Below are positions 11,540 through 23,875 of a stretch of DNA of 64,000 nt, one piece after another. Position numbers and translations under genes: made by a program. The notes under the pieces are model-generated. The model did not search any database, was not told the DNA's origin, and saw only the letters and a list, made by a program, of their open reading frames with translations. Each line of letters opens with the position of its first letter. Positions within the stretch are counted from its first letter, which is position 1. Source of the stretch: Nectonema munidae (taxonomy: Eukaryota; Nematomorpha; Nectonematoida; Nectonematidae); contig JAUIRK010000951.1 in assembly GCA_030549495.1 (NCBI GenBank), forward strand, positions 124,001 through 188,000, written 5' to 3'.

Positions 11540-13105
11540 GTAAGTTATTTATTTTAAGTTAAAATACATGCATCCAATCTCAAAATTATTGTCACATAGC
11601 ATCTTTATTCGTTTATATCAATCACATCATCATCCCTATCATTGCAATCATTATTATCATCACTAAAGAGAAAAACTATTGATACTTATCCAAAAAATGA
11701 TTAACTCTTAGTAACTTCATAGCAAGATATGATACCAGTCAAAGAGATTATTAATTATTTAATTTTAATCACATTTTCAAAATGCATAATAATTTTTACA
11801 CATATGTCTACAAATTTATTAAAACGGAAATCGAACAGGAACCGATTTTGTTAAAAACTAAACAATTTTTTACAATGTTTCCCCTTTTATATACAGTTAT
11901 TCCCCGGCCTAAGACCTATGCAATTTACAACTGATCTAACTTACGACTAGCGATGGCCTACGTTACGGTTAGAAAAGGAATTTCGTGTTTTCAAACTTCA
12001 TTTTTTCCGTATTGTAAAATCATATCGGAATAAAAAATACGATATTTAAAAAAAATCAAAACTTTAATCATACATAATCAAAAAGATTTGTTTGATGTTT
12101 TTTACATTGCAAATAAATTCTTTAGTACAATCATTGCATATTAATATTATGTTTTTTACTTTTTTAATAAGCAAAATTCAAAAATTAACAAATAAAAAGT
12201 TAGATAACAAAAAGTAAAATTAAAACGATGTTGAAAAAATTTATTCAAAATTCAATTATTATTGCAAAGTAAAAAAGAGTGTTCCCAACTATGTCATCTT
12301 TTACAATCAATCTTTCATCACTTAAAGCGCATTTCAGAAAGGAGAAATTCATAATTTCAAAATTTGGAAAGTTTTAATCTTTACTTTTCTCTTGTATATA
12401 AATTAAGTAAATAAATTAATTTGTTGTTTAATCTTTTTTATGATTAGATGCGATTTAATATCACTGATTTATACAACATATGTTATTCTTTATGAATGCT
12501 TATATTACATGTGTTTGTGGTGAACAAATAAAACACAAAATCTTTTTGACTGGAATATGTTATCAGTCGAGTAACTGGCTTGAACTTGATAAATCTATTT
12601 TGGACTCACAGGTTCGATCAAATAAAACGTACCAAAGATCGAATTCGTGCCGAACTTTGATATTTTGATTTATAGTGTATAAAAATTTTAAGGCGTTGTG
12701 TCCCGTGTCCTCTTGGGATTATAGGAGTACATCTTGTTCAAAATATATATTTACAATATCTCACAGATCATGCCACATTGTTTTCCATGTTTATAATGCT
12801 TTTAATTAATTGTGATTTAGATTCATACTGACTCAGTGATTGTTTTTATGTCTTTCCAACCCCAACAAAAAAATTTTTTAAATAAATTGTTTTTATGTCT
12901 TTTCTTCCTATTTTATTTTGAAGCTGCTAGAAAAGGCATTGTTTAGAATATGATTTGTTAAAATTGATCTTTAACTTATGGTAAGTTAGCATTGTAAAAA
13001 TTTTCTGGTGCAAAATATTTTTTTATGTATTGATATCTTATTTAGTTGTATACAATTTTCCATATCCTTTTTATATAATTTCTTTATATTTTTAACTTTT
13101 TTTAG
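11540..13105. other. Intron; possible pogo/Tigger-like end near 11.9 kb
   Basis: At 11897-11960, CAGTTATTCCCCGGCC followed by a TTTACAACTGATCTAACTTA stretch resembles pogo/Tigger-type inverted ends, but I find no partner. The rest is AT-rich with no coding block. Confidence 0.3.
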
Positions 13106-13216
13106 TCAAAAAATAAGATAATATTCATTTTCGAAGAACTTAAGAAACAGTTTGCTATTTTCAGAAAGATTTTCAATTCTAATTATGACACTAAGATTTT
13201 GGGAATTTATTCAAAG
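13106..13216 (+). CDS. UNC80: UNC80-like exon (phase 0 to 0)
   Basis: Thirty-seven codons between TTTTTTTAG and GTAAGA: SKNKIIFIFEELKKQFAIFR then KIFNSNYDTKILGIYSK. Both ends are in phase 0, agreeing with the exon ending at 11539. It is a charged helical hairpin, as expected of a helical-repeat protein. Confidence 0.6.
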
Positions 13217-13511
13217 GTAAGAAGCTTCCAAATATTTTATTTGTCATTACCATATCTTTTATAAAATATTTCCTTTATCAAAATCAATAACTTCTCCCCT
13301 CTTTTAATAGACAATTCAAACGGCTTTGAAAATTATTTTTTAAAGTTTATTAGAGAGTAGAGGCGTTTGAAAACTACAAGTTCAATGAGTTAAAAGGAAG
13401 AAAGCTTTTGTCATTATTACCTACAATAACAAGTTTTGGGATAATTTTTCTTATATTATTACAGTGTATTTGCATCGATTTACTAAAACATGGTTTAAAT
13501 ACTAGATAGTG

Positions 13512-14054
13512 AATTTTCAGATTCTTCACTTTTTAATATTTTTCTGTTGTTCAAATTCTTCAATGTACAACAAATATCTGAAGAAAAGAAAATGGAGGTA
13601 TGGAAGTTGGTATATAGTGATGATTTACTTATTCTCCAAGTCCACAACATTTTCTCCATAAGGTATCCAACCGCAACAACAATTATAGAAAGTAAATATG
13701 ATACTGAAGAAAGCTCCCGCTTTAAAAAACATGGAGGTCATAATAGATGTGTTTCAATTCTGAAACAATGGAAAGCAACATGGCACTAGAAAAATTGAAA
13801 TATAAAATCGTGTCTTATTCTATGAAAATATCTGCTAATTTACTTCATAAGTACATCATAAAGGTTTTAAAAAATAACTCTTTATAAAAGGTAACAGAGC
13901 AACGATTCCATTTATCTGGGTATGATTCGGATATTGAGAAGCTTTCTTTTGAAAATATTGTTTCAACATTTTCTAAATTAGAATCTCTTTATTATAAAGA
14001 TAGTCGTGATGATTTTACTGATAAGAATGATAATGCAGATTATTGCATTGGAGG
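13512..14054 (+). pseudogene. Unassigned coding-like stretch, frames disagree
   Basis: Several frames here look coding but do not join: one with MILKKAPALKNMEVIIDVFQ, one with KLKYKIVSYSMKISANLLHK, and from 13891 one with RFHLSGYDSDIEKLSFENIV that is acid-rich to CIGG. They could be extra, hard-to-splice exons of the host gene, a partial copy of it, or the ORF of an unknown element. The right edge abuts a decayed MITE at about 14083. Confidence 0.3.
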
Positions 14055-14082
14055 GTTGATTTCCTGAAATCTGAGAGCATCT

Positions 14083-14475
14083 CCAGAATACGTCCAGGAA
14101 GTTGGGATTTTAAAGGGGGCCAGACAGGCCCAATCCAAAGTTTTTTTTCTGGCCCATGTTGCCCCCTCCACTTTATATCATGAACTTATTTTCAATACAA
14201 TCTTTTAAATATTTTGTTATTTTTTTAAAATAAAATTTATTGTGAATTTAAGTTTTATTTGAACAAAGCTATGTAAAAATACAACTTGTAAAAGGATATA
14301 TTATACAAAAAAACTTTCAAAAAGATTTGCTAATTTTATTTAAAAGACAAAAACAACCTAGCAATATATGAAGTTAGCAGAGCATTTTTGCGTTAACAAA
14401 TTATAAGTCTTATCTAACAAAACTTGGCCCTGACACAGCCCCCTTCTCTCCACTTTTAAAACGTTGAATCACCAC
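14083..14475. mobile_element. Decayed TIR element, about 390 bp
   Basis: TTTTAAAGGGGGCCAGACAG on the left and an inverted GACACAGCCCCCTTCTC with CTTTTAAAACG on the right form matching GC-rich subterminal blocks around an AT-rich middle, as in hAT-type MITEs. Ends and duplications are worn. Confidence 0.35.
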
Positions 14476-15769
14476 TTCTTCCAGGTGTGAAATGTCTGTT
14501 TAAGAATTTTTGCCATTTTATCATGTTTTATGATTTTTCCACACAAAAAGAATTAAGACAATCATTATAAAAGGAAAAATCATTTTCAAAGAAGACTGCA
14601 AATGTGTTGATGAATTGGAGTTAATGGCTTATTTTTGGTGTTCTAATTTTTGCTAGTGTGTATCGTTCCAAAAATGAACCAACCAAAAATTTATGCAAAG
14701 AATCATTTTTCCTGCTATCATGTCAAAAATGAACGAATATCCAGTGTGTTACATTTTGATTACACGTCAACAAGATCTAAGGGAAAAAAATATATAAATT
14801 TGCAGCAATTATAGATGTGTGAGAAAAATGGGAATGTATTTCAATAAAATTTTTCAATCTTAATTTTTTTTGTGACAACCCAACTTGGATGTACAACAAG
14901 CATGCCAAAAGCAATCAATTCTATAGCAATTGTGGAAAAGCAAAGAAATAAGAAAGATGATCTGAAAAATAGAAAAAGAGAAAGGTATCATCACATGTGG
15001 TCCAGCAATAACAAATAGGACTTTTTTGCTTAAATTAAATATATAGGCAAAAATCAAAATTAAAATGCATATTTGTATTCATAGATAAGATGATGATAAT
15101 TAATGTTTTTTTTTGTTTATTTTATATACATATTATTTATACACACAATAAATACTTTTCAAACACATTGAGTCCAAATGACCCAAAGAGTATATCAGTA
15201 TAAAGTTTTTTTATTGCTCTATTTGGATGTTTGTCACTTATTTTACACTCACGTGTGAAGTGTATGAATAGCTTTCACATTTCTATGAGTAGGTGTATTT
15301 CTAGCAAACCTTGAAAAAAGCCACCGTTAGGTTTACATTTTTCACTTCAGTTAATCTACATTTACCTAAAAAGGCATGCTTTATTTAAGTTTATCATCTT
15401 TATTGCTCATGTTAAGCTTACATATTTGCTTGATGTTAATCAATTCTACAAAATGTATATATAAGATAATGTTTAATATTTATCCCTCTATGTTAATGTT
15501 TAAAACTTTTTAACAAATTCACTCAACAAAATATCTCTTATCTCTCCTTCCCTTTCTCACTTCTTCTGAGTAAGAATATTAAAATTCTAATCTGTGATTC
15601 AATTTTTGAGGAAATCCTTCTTTAATATAAAAAAATCAAAGAGTTCTCCCATGGTCATTTTGCTTCTTTGTTTGAGAAGGGAAAACTTTGAAATTTGGAA
15701 TCTCACCCCCTCATCCTTGTGAAACTTGTTGATGATGCATTTTTATTAATTTCGTTCACTTTATTTTAG
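14476..15769. other. Intron, no feature recognised
   Basis: AT-rich DNA without splice-bounded coding blocks or clear terminal repeats. Confidence 0.5.
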
Positions 15770-15814
15770 ATCGTGTCTTCTTACGATTCAATGCTCGTTT
15801 ATCAGTGGATCAAG
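15770..15814 (+). CDS. UNC80: UNC80-like exon (phase 0 to 0)
   Basis: Fifteen codons, IVSSYDSMLVYQWIK, between TATTTTAG and GTAGAG. The following intron is only 66 bp, and the two exons together read as one continuous segment. Confidence 0.6.
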
Positions 15815-15880
15815 GTAGAGCCTTGATTTTTATTTAATCGATGAGAAATATTGCGTTACATATGAAATTCCGCTTTGCAG

Positions 15881-16062
15881 TTCGTTGGAGACATCTTTTC
15901 GCACGGAAACTTCTTCATATCAACTTTGGAAGACTTGAACTGGCTGATCGGAATCGTGGTTGCAGGAATGATAGCTCATTACAGCAACGTCAATATCATT
16001 AGGATTTCTTTTGCAGTCATCATCAATGCTGTATACACATTTAAATCCTTCGAAACAAATGC
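15881..16062 (+). CDS. UNC80: UNC80-like exon (phase 0 to 2)
   Basis: Sixty codons plus two bases after CTTTGCAG: FVGDIFSHGNFFISTLEDLN, then WLIGIVVAGMIAHYSNVNII and a further helix to FETN. The donor is GTATGT. The hydrophobic stretch is helical-repeat-like; it is not flanked as a membrane span would be. Phase 2 matches the next exon over 2.4 kb. Confidence 0.65.
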
Positions 16063-16375
16063 GTATGTGTGTGTTTTTACTTTCATTCTTTCTCCTTCTT
16101 AACACGCTTCTGCCCACAATGTCCAATTCTATCCTTAAGCTTTTAAAAAGTGCCGCCATTGAATACTTCAGTTAAAATTTCCATTATTTATTTTCACTTT
16201 AGACGTCGATTCGAATCTCCACATCTTCAGATATCTGTTTTGTTCCTTTACTATTATTACTTCTACTTATGCTTTTGTTTTTTATATTTTATCCTCTTTA
16301 AATAATGCTAAATACTTTTATCGAAATCTTTATTATTTTAGTCCTTATATTTTCACACTATTCTGGATTCATTCG

Positions 16376-16388
16376 CCCCCCCCCCCCC
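16376..16388. repeat. Poly-C run (13)
   Basis: Thirteen C in a row in an AT-rich intron just after an exon; one of several long C or G runs in the window. Confidence 0.9.
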
Positions 16389-16879
16389 TACCTCCTCTCT
16401 TCCCCACCTTGGCAAGCAAATTCTGATACATCAACAATGGAAGAAAATTTTTTATTTTTTCATATTATTTATGAACTTTTTCTTCCAAGATTTCATTGAT
16501 TTTCATAATGAAATTCAAAATTCTTCTTGAAAGCTATTACAAGGAACTTTCACTTTTTTCATTCTAATTTAAGATTTATTATAATGTTGTAAAACAAAAT
16601 TACGGTAAAATATAATCCAAAATACCTTAATTTTTCATTGATGTTGAAACACATGGATTTCAACAAATAAAAACGTCTGTAAAATATCAAGTAGTGATAC
16701 CTTAGTTCACTATGTAACATTTAAGATCGCTTCTTAGATTTTAAAATTACGACCCTTTAATGAGTAGTTGTTCAGATTAAATGATTTGTTGACCTAAATC
16801 TAATATTCATACATGCAAAATTTGTACATTTGTTATTAGTGGTCTGGCAATACTAAGAGAGATCACTAAAAGTATATAA

Positions 16880-17362
16880 AAGGGGTGTCCAACATGCATG
16901 CGGCCCGCAAGGCAAATTTCTGCGGCCCTCTAAGAAAATGAGATAAGGTTGATGTTAAATTATATAGATATTAGTTTATAAAAATTTCAACAAATTTGTT
17001 ATAAAAACTTTAAGTTTCTATCAAAATATAGATAGGATTATGATTTTTAAAATATCATTGGAGCTTAAACAAATTTTTTCTAACTTTTATTTCAAGGTTT
17101 TTTACTTAAATATATATATATATATTATATTTAAATTTAGGATTAATGATGAAGCTTTTATAAATAAAAATAACTCTTTCAATTAACTACTCATTTTATA
17201 TTTAATTTTCATAAAAATTGTGATAATCAGTAATCAGGATAAAAAAGTTTCTGATAAATATTTTATAAAAAAATTATTGTTATTTTTTTAAATAGGTGCG
17301 GCCCGACCGTGTCCAATAACTTTTCTAAATGGCCCGCTGCTTGTTTTAGTTGGACATCCCTG
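16880..17362. mobile_element. hAT-type MITE with perfect 8-bp duplication
   Basis: Flanked on both sides by GTATATAA (16872-16879 and 17363-17370). Ends are AAGGGGTGTCCAAC and GTTGGACATCCCTG. GCGGCCCGC-like blocks lie beside both ends and the core is AT-rich without a gene. The termini match those of GTF2IRD2/ZBED-like hAT elements, one of which lies at 45-47 kb in this window. Confidence 0.85.
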
Positions 17363-17401
17363 GTATATAAGGTAAAAGTAACCTACAAAGTTATCAACAT
17401 T

Positions 17402-17422
17402 GGGGGGAGGGGGGGGGGGGGG
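17402..17422. repeat. Poly-G run
   Basis: Twenty-one bases that are all G except one A, immediately after the MITE. Same type as the tracts at 1418 and 59412. Confidence 0.9.
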
Positions 17423-17548
17423 CAAAAATCAATTGAAAGATAAGCAGGAAGATTATAACCATTCGTCGAATAATAACCCTTTGAAGCTAATAAATTTATA
17501 AAAATGTGAATATATATATTTCACAGTGGTTCAGTGGTTCACCTAGAC

Positions 17549-17965
17549 CAGTGGTTTCCATTTTTTTTACACTGCAACTCATTTGTTCAACTTTGCACGC
17601 TGTGCGGCACCCATATTATAAAAATGTAATTTATATATGAAAATAAGACAAAACAAGATAAGCCATACAAAGGTATACGCTGAGATTAAAAAAAATTAAA
17701 TGTATTGGCATAGTGCCAGATTTACTCCAATTTCTTAGATTTTTGTTTTTTTGTTAAGTAAACAAATATGGAAAATATTTCTACCATAATAATAGCAAAA
17801 GTTTCATAGGTAAAAGTAGTTAAGACAAGAATTTTTAAAGCAGAAAAGTCATTTAAACGAGAACAAAGAGTTATACTTGTAATGTAATATTGAATATTTT
17901 TGTCTACACCTTCAACAAATCTTACGGCACCCGATCTACCGCTGCGCACCGGTTGAGAATCACTG
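17549..17965. mobile_element. hAT-type MITE, about 417 bp
   Basis: The left CAGTGGTTTCCA and right GGTTGAGAATCACTG are the classic inverted ends of a widespread hAT group. CTGTGCGGCACCC near the left and CGGCACCCGATC near the right are the subterminal blocks. The duplication is worn (about half the bases match). Confidence 0.65.
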
Positions 17966-18409
17966 TTCAAGTCCAATGTTTAAAGCGTGGCTGATAAATC
18001 TTGAATCTTCTCAAACAGGGACCCGTTAACTCGTACAAAATCACTTTTACCAACTCGCCCAATTATTTTTCAATTAATTAGTTGATTTTTGATTGATTTC
18101 TTAGATAATTACTTAGTTAGATAGTTAGTCGATTAGTTAGTTGGTTAATTCGTTTTTAAGTTTATCTTACATACAAACAATTCCTCACAAAGTATGTTTA
18201 AGAATTGATTTATAATTTCTGACTATTATTTTATCCATAATTTTAAACATGATAGTTCTCCACTGTAATTCTCTTGCCAAATTATTAAGAATGTGGACTT
18301 TTATTGGCGTAATTCGTGTTATATTAAATTTCTAATGTATATCTATTTACAAAAATAACTATTCCAAAAAAACTGGAAAGCAAACAGAAATATAAAATAT
18401 TGACACTTC

Positions 18410-18472
18410 ATTTTGGGAAAGGGGGCTGTGACCCAATGCCCTGCCCCTCCCCTTGAATTTGAATACGCCACT
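18410..18472. mobile_element. Solitary hAT-type end
   Basis: GGGGGCTGTGACCCAATG through TTTGAATACGCCACTG looks like the right end of a CAGTGGCG-type MITE. No left partner was found upstream. Confidence 0.3.
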
Positions 18473-18516
18473 GTATATTTGTATCGGCAATTAAATCTGT
18501 GTGTAATTTTTAATAG

Positions 18517-18646
18517 ATACTTTTTGGTGCTTCCATCTCTGATACGCCTCTTTGTTTTGAATTACCACAACGAATATATCAAGGAATCTTTGAGGCACTT
18601 GCTGTCTATATTCTACACATTACATCATGAATCCTTCCTGCTTCAG
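18517..18646 (+). CDS. UNC80: UNC80-like exon (phase 2 to 0)
   Basis: After TTTTTAATAG one base completes the split codon (Ala), then YFLVLPSLIRLFVLNYHNEY, a second helix, and HHESFLLQ before GTGCTT. From memory, UNC80 has a similar LP-x-L helix followed by a segment ending in a Phe-x-Leu-Gln turn. Phase fit to the previous exon is exact. Confidence 0.65.
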
Positions 18647-20339
18647 GTGCTTATTTTTTCCTTCTTTTTAGTTTATCCTAATTATTCACTTTACCATGCA
18701 TGCCAACTCTCTTGATCTGATAACGATTCTCTTGATTTCATATTATTTCTCATGACTAGATTCGATCTCCTCATCTAAAATCCATTAATCATTAAACAAA
18801 GACACAGAAACTATGGATGCTTTTTCTGCTCTAAACATGAGTGATTTTATCCCGCGATCTGGAAAATTGCCGCTGTAATATAAAATCAGTTTATGTTAAA
18901 ATAAAAATATTTTAGCGTAACTATGAAGCGTTTATAAAGCCTGAGAATGAAACTATATATAAAATTCAAATCAAGATAACCCTTTTCTCGTGATTCGTAA
19001 TTCCCAAATGTTGGCATGCATGACTTTACTATTCTCTCGTGTTCAACACAAGATGAATGATAGTCATTTAGTTCATCTATTTCGTTTAAAATGTTGAATG
19101 AGAGTTTTGTTTAAAGTGTTACCTACTATTTTTTTGATAAAATGCCTTTAATCCTTTATTTTAATTTTAAAGAAGAATTGTAAACTTTAATTCCTTTTCT
19201 CAGTAAAACGATTATGATTATTTTAAGTATATTAAATATTTTAAGTTAATTAAGTATTATGATGTTAATATAGAAAAAATACAGGATGAGAACCTGCCTT
19301 ATTTTATTATGAATGTAAAAAATTTACGAAATCATTGCAAATAACAATAATCATAACATACTTCTGTTATAAAAAAATTGGAAAATTTTCCCCATTTAAT
19401 ATAAACCAAAAATTACAAATTACAAATTATTATGAATGAAATAAATTTAAAATAAAACAATATTTTATAAATTGTAAAATTCAAATATTAAAATTTTTAT
19501 GAAAAAAGTAGTTAATGAAGAATTATACTGAATAATAAAAGATTAAGTCATACTCCATTCCCTGAAGTCTTTAAATTTTACCCTATGTTGGAATTTTTCA
19601 CGTCTGAGAATCACTAAATCTCTATATTTATTCCTAGAAGAATCGCAGGGCCCTATAAGGCACATGTGGCTTTTTAAACGAACGTTAATCATATAGAGAG
19701 TTATGTGTTGGATAATAATTCTTTTTCTTTGGAAGAAGGTAGTCTGTTGGCGAAACTAGTTTAGAAAAATAAATTATTTTATTATTTTTTTAAAATCACA
19801 AATAAATTTTTCAAATATCATTTGTTTCTCAAATATTCCTAAACGGTGAAAAGATCAAAAAAAATTTATTTACTAAACATGAATCATTATTTAACATAGT
19901 AGTAGTTGATTTTATTAAAAAAATTCTTATATAGAACTTACTGAAATTATAATAAAAAGCACAATTCCATAAATAACGCTAGAAAAGACATGTGTTCGCA
20001 TGTCAACTGTTAAAGCTTTCGTTTGGCATAACGGTCTAACTGTTTATTCTTAATTTTGAAACTGTTCATCCTCCACTCAACTGTCTTTAACTGCCATTTT
20101 GTTAACGTTTTAAAATTTTATTTGTTATAAAAAGCTGGAGTTCTCCTATTTATATGTGCTTGGCAAGTTATGTGTTCTATCAATTAAAGAAAGAAATTTT
20201 ATAAATATAGTATTTTTATTTTGATCGAGTCAGCTAAACTTTATTTGAGTTGAATTCAAACATTTTGCAATTTAATATATGACTTTTAACTTTCTAAGAG
20301 CAAAAAGCGTTCTACTAAACATAGAATACTTTTCTCCAC
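18647..20339. other. Intron, no feature recognised
   Basis: AT-rich. A loosely periodic TTAGTTAG stretch just before (18095-18150) resembles one near 130-195, but no element could be defined. Confidence 0.4.
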
Positions 20340-20560
20340 TCAATTTTGTTGCTTTTAAAAGACCCTGTAAGTTGTGTAACCTTTGCTATTATCATTAAAA
20401 TCTTCTCTACCAACATCTGAAAAATAAGAGGATAGCAAATGATTGACACATTCCGTTGCTTCTAACATATAATTTATCATATACAAAGTTAAGTTCCATC
20501 TTGTTGTAACATCTGTTTGTATCTTCAAAATTTCATCATGACCATTAATTACTCTTGAAT
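20340..20560 (-). mobile_element. hAT transposase relic
   Basis: Read on the minus strand, QTDVTTRWNLTLYMINYMLE followed by ATECVNHLLSSYF matches the hAT transposase segment where a TRWNS-like motif precedes a long helix. Only about 60 residues remain and no inverted ends are seen. A plain DNA transposon fragment. Confidence 0.6.
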
Positions 20561-20946
20561 TTTTATGATTTTTTCTTAATGCAATTTTTTTTATAAAAAA
20601 TCAACTTACAAACTTCTTGAATTATGGGAATAATTTCGTATATAAAAAGATTCATTCATTGAATAAAAAAAATTTACTCTCCAAAGTAATTCCTTAAAGC
20701 TTTAATAATAATTAATTAACATTTTTTCATTTGTTTCTAGTAAATAAATTTTAAAGTTTTTTTGCATACATTAATTTGACAGTTGTTTTAAATTAATTTG
20801 GAAAGACAACGCTCGAAAGGGATAAACGTTGACAATTTACAGTTGACATTCCTACGCATAGAACCCCTATCTTTTTTAAAAAAAAACTAATTTAGTTTTC
20901 AAACATGAATTAGGCATTTAATTTGAATTTAATACAATTTTGTGAA

Positions 20947-21022
20947 TTTAATAATTTTTTGCTTGTTTAATAATTTTTTGCGTGTTTAATAATTTTTTGC
21001 GTGTTTAATAATTTTTTGTGAA
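20947..21022. repeat. Tandem repeat, 19-bp unit x4
   Basis: Four head-to-tail copies of TTTAATAATTTTTTGCGTG with one or two changes per copy. Confidence 0.9.
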
Positions 21023-22514
21023 TTAACAAAATAATTCACTTTTTTGCCTGGATCTTTTATACAACTACTGAGATAAAGTGTGAAAAAGAAATTGCTTTAA
21101 ATTTGCATTACTTGTCATACATAAAATGTTTAGTATTTATTTTTTTAAATCAAAATAAAGTTTTAAATTTATTTTTTAACAAACTTATAAAACTATTTTA
21201 TTTTTGTCGTAACTTTTATATTAAGACCGTATATACCCGATGACTTTTTTAACTACAAAAACTGTTCGCTTTCCTATAGTGTAAAAAATTTCTACTAAAT
21301 CTAGTATAGTTCACTAACTTTCGTCGAATAGGATCTCTTGATTTTTTAATTTCTACCTTTAGAATCACTTCTAATTTCCATCCCTAAGACATAGAATAAC
21401 ATTTGTTCTTTGGAAAACTGAGAGAAAGAGATAGACAGAGATTCCTCATTTTAAAAATAGGCATAACTGTGTACAGTGGTATATTTAATGGGTTGTGATT
21501 GGTACATGTCCCTCTTATTTTTCTTCCCAAACAGTCGACCAGTCATATACTTTCTCTATCTTTTTGGGAAATTTCTCGCGACCTATCTTTCCCATTAAAA
21601 TTTTTTAAAATACGCTACTTTTAATACACATAAAAAGCAATAAGTATTTTTTCACGAACAAAAACTTGATACCGGAGAAATTTCAACCAGTGTTGTCATA
21701 ACAACTCTTCAGAACAAACATTAGCAAGAGTGATAAATTTAACAATAAAATATATATGAAAAATGCGGCTCTAAAATTTATCTCTATATGTTGACTTAGA
21801 TTTTACAAATTTCTACAAAATCAACTCCACTTTTTTTCAATAACTTTTTTTAATTAAAAAGAATTATATATTTTATGAAATAGGTTATAACATAAAGCAA
21901 TTTTTGTATGCGCTAAAATTTGGATAAAAAAATTTAAGGGGTATACCCTTGGTTATAAAGTATTACACCTCTTCTGACATTAAGATATTTATATATACTA
22001 AATACATTGGTTATTCTCTCAAAGCTGAGACGTAGACAGAGAGGACCATGGTCATAAGTCACCCCTGATAAATCTATAAAGCAAGCTATTATAAAAAATT
22101 AAAATATCATGCTAAATTTATCTTGGTTATATCATAGAGTACTTTTATATATTAAAATGCATTTTGAAAACACTTAAGTTCTTTGTATGTTCTGTAAATA
22201 TTTTCTGTCGTCACACATGTCAAAGGATCTTTTGTATGACGCACCCACTTTCTTAAATATTTTTTGTCCCCTTTAACGTCAAAGTTTATCTCTGTATTAA
22301 AATCGAAAACAATGAAAGAAAAGGAAGATAACAGTATTATATATGTTATTGATAAAATTTTTACCCAAAATATTTATATTTATAATAAATTTGAAGCAAA
22401 ACAATAATACTACTTTCCCATAAGTACAGGTACTTTTTATGATCCTTAGAAACAGCATTTTCATTGATTTTTGTTTCTTAGTTACTCGGTTACCTAAGCA
22501 AGTTGGTTTCACAG
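21023..22514. other. Intron, no feature recognised
   Basis: AT-rich. I see no coding block linked by phase and no inverted ends. Confidence 0.45.
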
Positions 22515-22664
22515 ACGAAAAGTGAATGGACATCACTTTCCTGGGAGACAATACCGATAGAAATTATTGATGAAATCGTCTCCATCCTAAGCAACAACTC
22601 CCCTTACAAAGACAACCTGAGAGTTCTTGACTTGGTCAATTTGCCAAAGCCGCTCACCGCTTTA
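22515..22664 (+). CDS. UNC80: UNC80-like exon (phase 0 to 0)
   Basis: Fifty codons between GGTTTCACAG and GTAAGT: TKSEWTSLSWETIPIEIIDE, then a segment with ILSNNSPYKDNLRVLDLVNL and a PKPLTAL end. Codon composition is clearly richer in GC than the intron. Both ends are phase 0. Confidence 0.65.
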
Positions 22665-22861
22665 GTAAGTCTCTTCATCTTCTCTTCATTCATTTCTCTC
22701 AACTTCCTCTTTAATAAATTTGGCTCTGACGACTTCTTTACAATCAACGTTTGTTTACTGAGATGATATTCCCCAAGAACTTGGTTTAGAATCAGCGAAA
22801 AATATATGAATTTTTTTGGAAAACTGATTAAAGTCATGGCGGAGTAAACTTGAAGCGAATA

Positions 22862-23200
22862 TCTCTTATTTGTTGATCAACCCAACAACAATTCCATTAG
22901 CCTTTATTATGCATGAAGATCTTCCTTGAAGTTTGAGATTATCATTGAATTTTTCGAAAATATCAGCCAGATAAGCAACATCATTTTTAATTGAACATAT
23001 GTTTCCTTATCCTCATCTTTAAAAAATTCTGAAATGCTCTTATAAAGTTCAAAAAATCTTTGAAGACAGTTATCAAACTAAAAAGTTGTTCCGACCAATT
23101 TTCAAGAGTATCTTTTAATTTTAAAAAATGTTTTAACTTCATCCAATAATAATATTTCCACTCCCTCTTTTCAGATTATCAATAACAATGGTACTGAATC
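22862..23200 (-). mobile_element. ZBED/hAT-type transposase relic
   Basis: The minus strand carries DVAYLADIFEKFNDNLKLQG with a following SSCIIKANG, matching the hAT segment in which a 'DI..LN.LNLQLQG' helix occurs. The frame is broken several times and only the central region is left. It is separate from the copy at 20.4 kb. Confidence 0.6.
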
Positions 23201-23249
23201 TCTTTTATGCTTTAATTTTACATTAAAATCTTTTACTCTCATGTTAATT

Positions 23250-23431
23250 AAAAAAGTGGATTGAAAAGTAAACACTCTTTATTCACAATTTCGAAGCTAC
23301 TCCAATCAGAGCAACTCATCACCCTCCTCCTCTGGTTGGTAGTTGATGATCCGTTGATGACCATAGTGGTCGGAAATTTGTGTCTTAGAAATTTTAAATA
23401 AAGAGTGTTTACTTTTCAATTTACTTTTTTT
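23250..23431. mobile_element. Short TIR element (MITE), about 180 bp
   Basis: Nearly perfect inverted ends of about 34 bp: AAGTGGATTGAAAAGTAAAC on the left and GTTTACTTTTCAATTTACTT on the right. The core has no gene. Superfamily is uncertain; T-rich ends and possible TA flanks would fit Tc1/mariner. Confidence 0.75.
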
Positions 23432-23764
23432 TATAATTTCCACGCCTTTTTCAATGACTAAGGACGACTTTATTTATATATAAAAAAAACTATAAAATTA
23501 ATATTTGAATCACTTTTTATCTAAATTAGAAATTCTTAATTAGTGCTCGTAATTATAGAGTTAATTTTAATAACTTTTATTATTTTTGTTAATTCTTGAA
23601 CTTAATTTTGGCCTACGTCATATATAGAGAGTAATAATGAAAATTATTTTATCTCATCTACGTCGGCTAATTGTCGACTTTAAAAAATCTGCTAAGTGTT
23701 AGAGTGACTTATGCCCAATCCTGCTTTTTGAGTTTCTTTTTTTGATTGTTATTTTTGCACTCAG

Positions 23765-23875
23765 GACTTTTGTTACTCGAACGATCCCTGCTATTCAACT
23801 TATTTGGACTCACTGGGTTCCTGCATCGCTGTTTACATCTACGACTGTGACAATGAGAGAAGCCAAAACTTGCTA
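23765..23875 (+). CDS. UNC80: UNC80-like exon (phase 0 to 0)
   Basis: Thirty-seven codons between GCACTCAG and GTAAGA: DFCYSNDPCYSTYLDSLGSC then IAVYIYDCDNERSQNLL. Five Cys are present. From memory this corresponds to the helix before 'LLMVL' repeats in UNC80. Phase agrees with both neighbours. Confidence 0.6.

Noticed and set aside
16305-16499. + strand frame with a poly-Pro stretch
   Set aside because: It arises from a poly-C run after the exon; no coding support.
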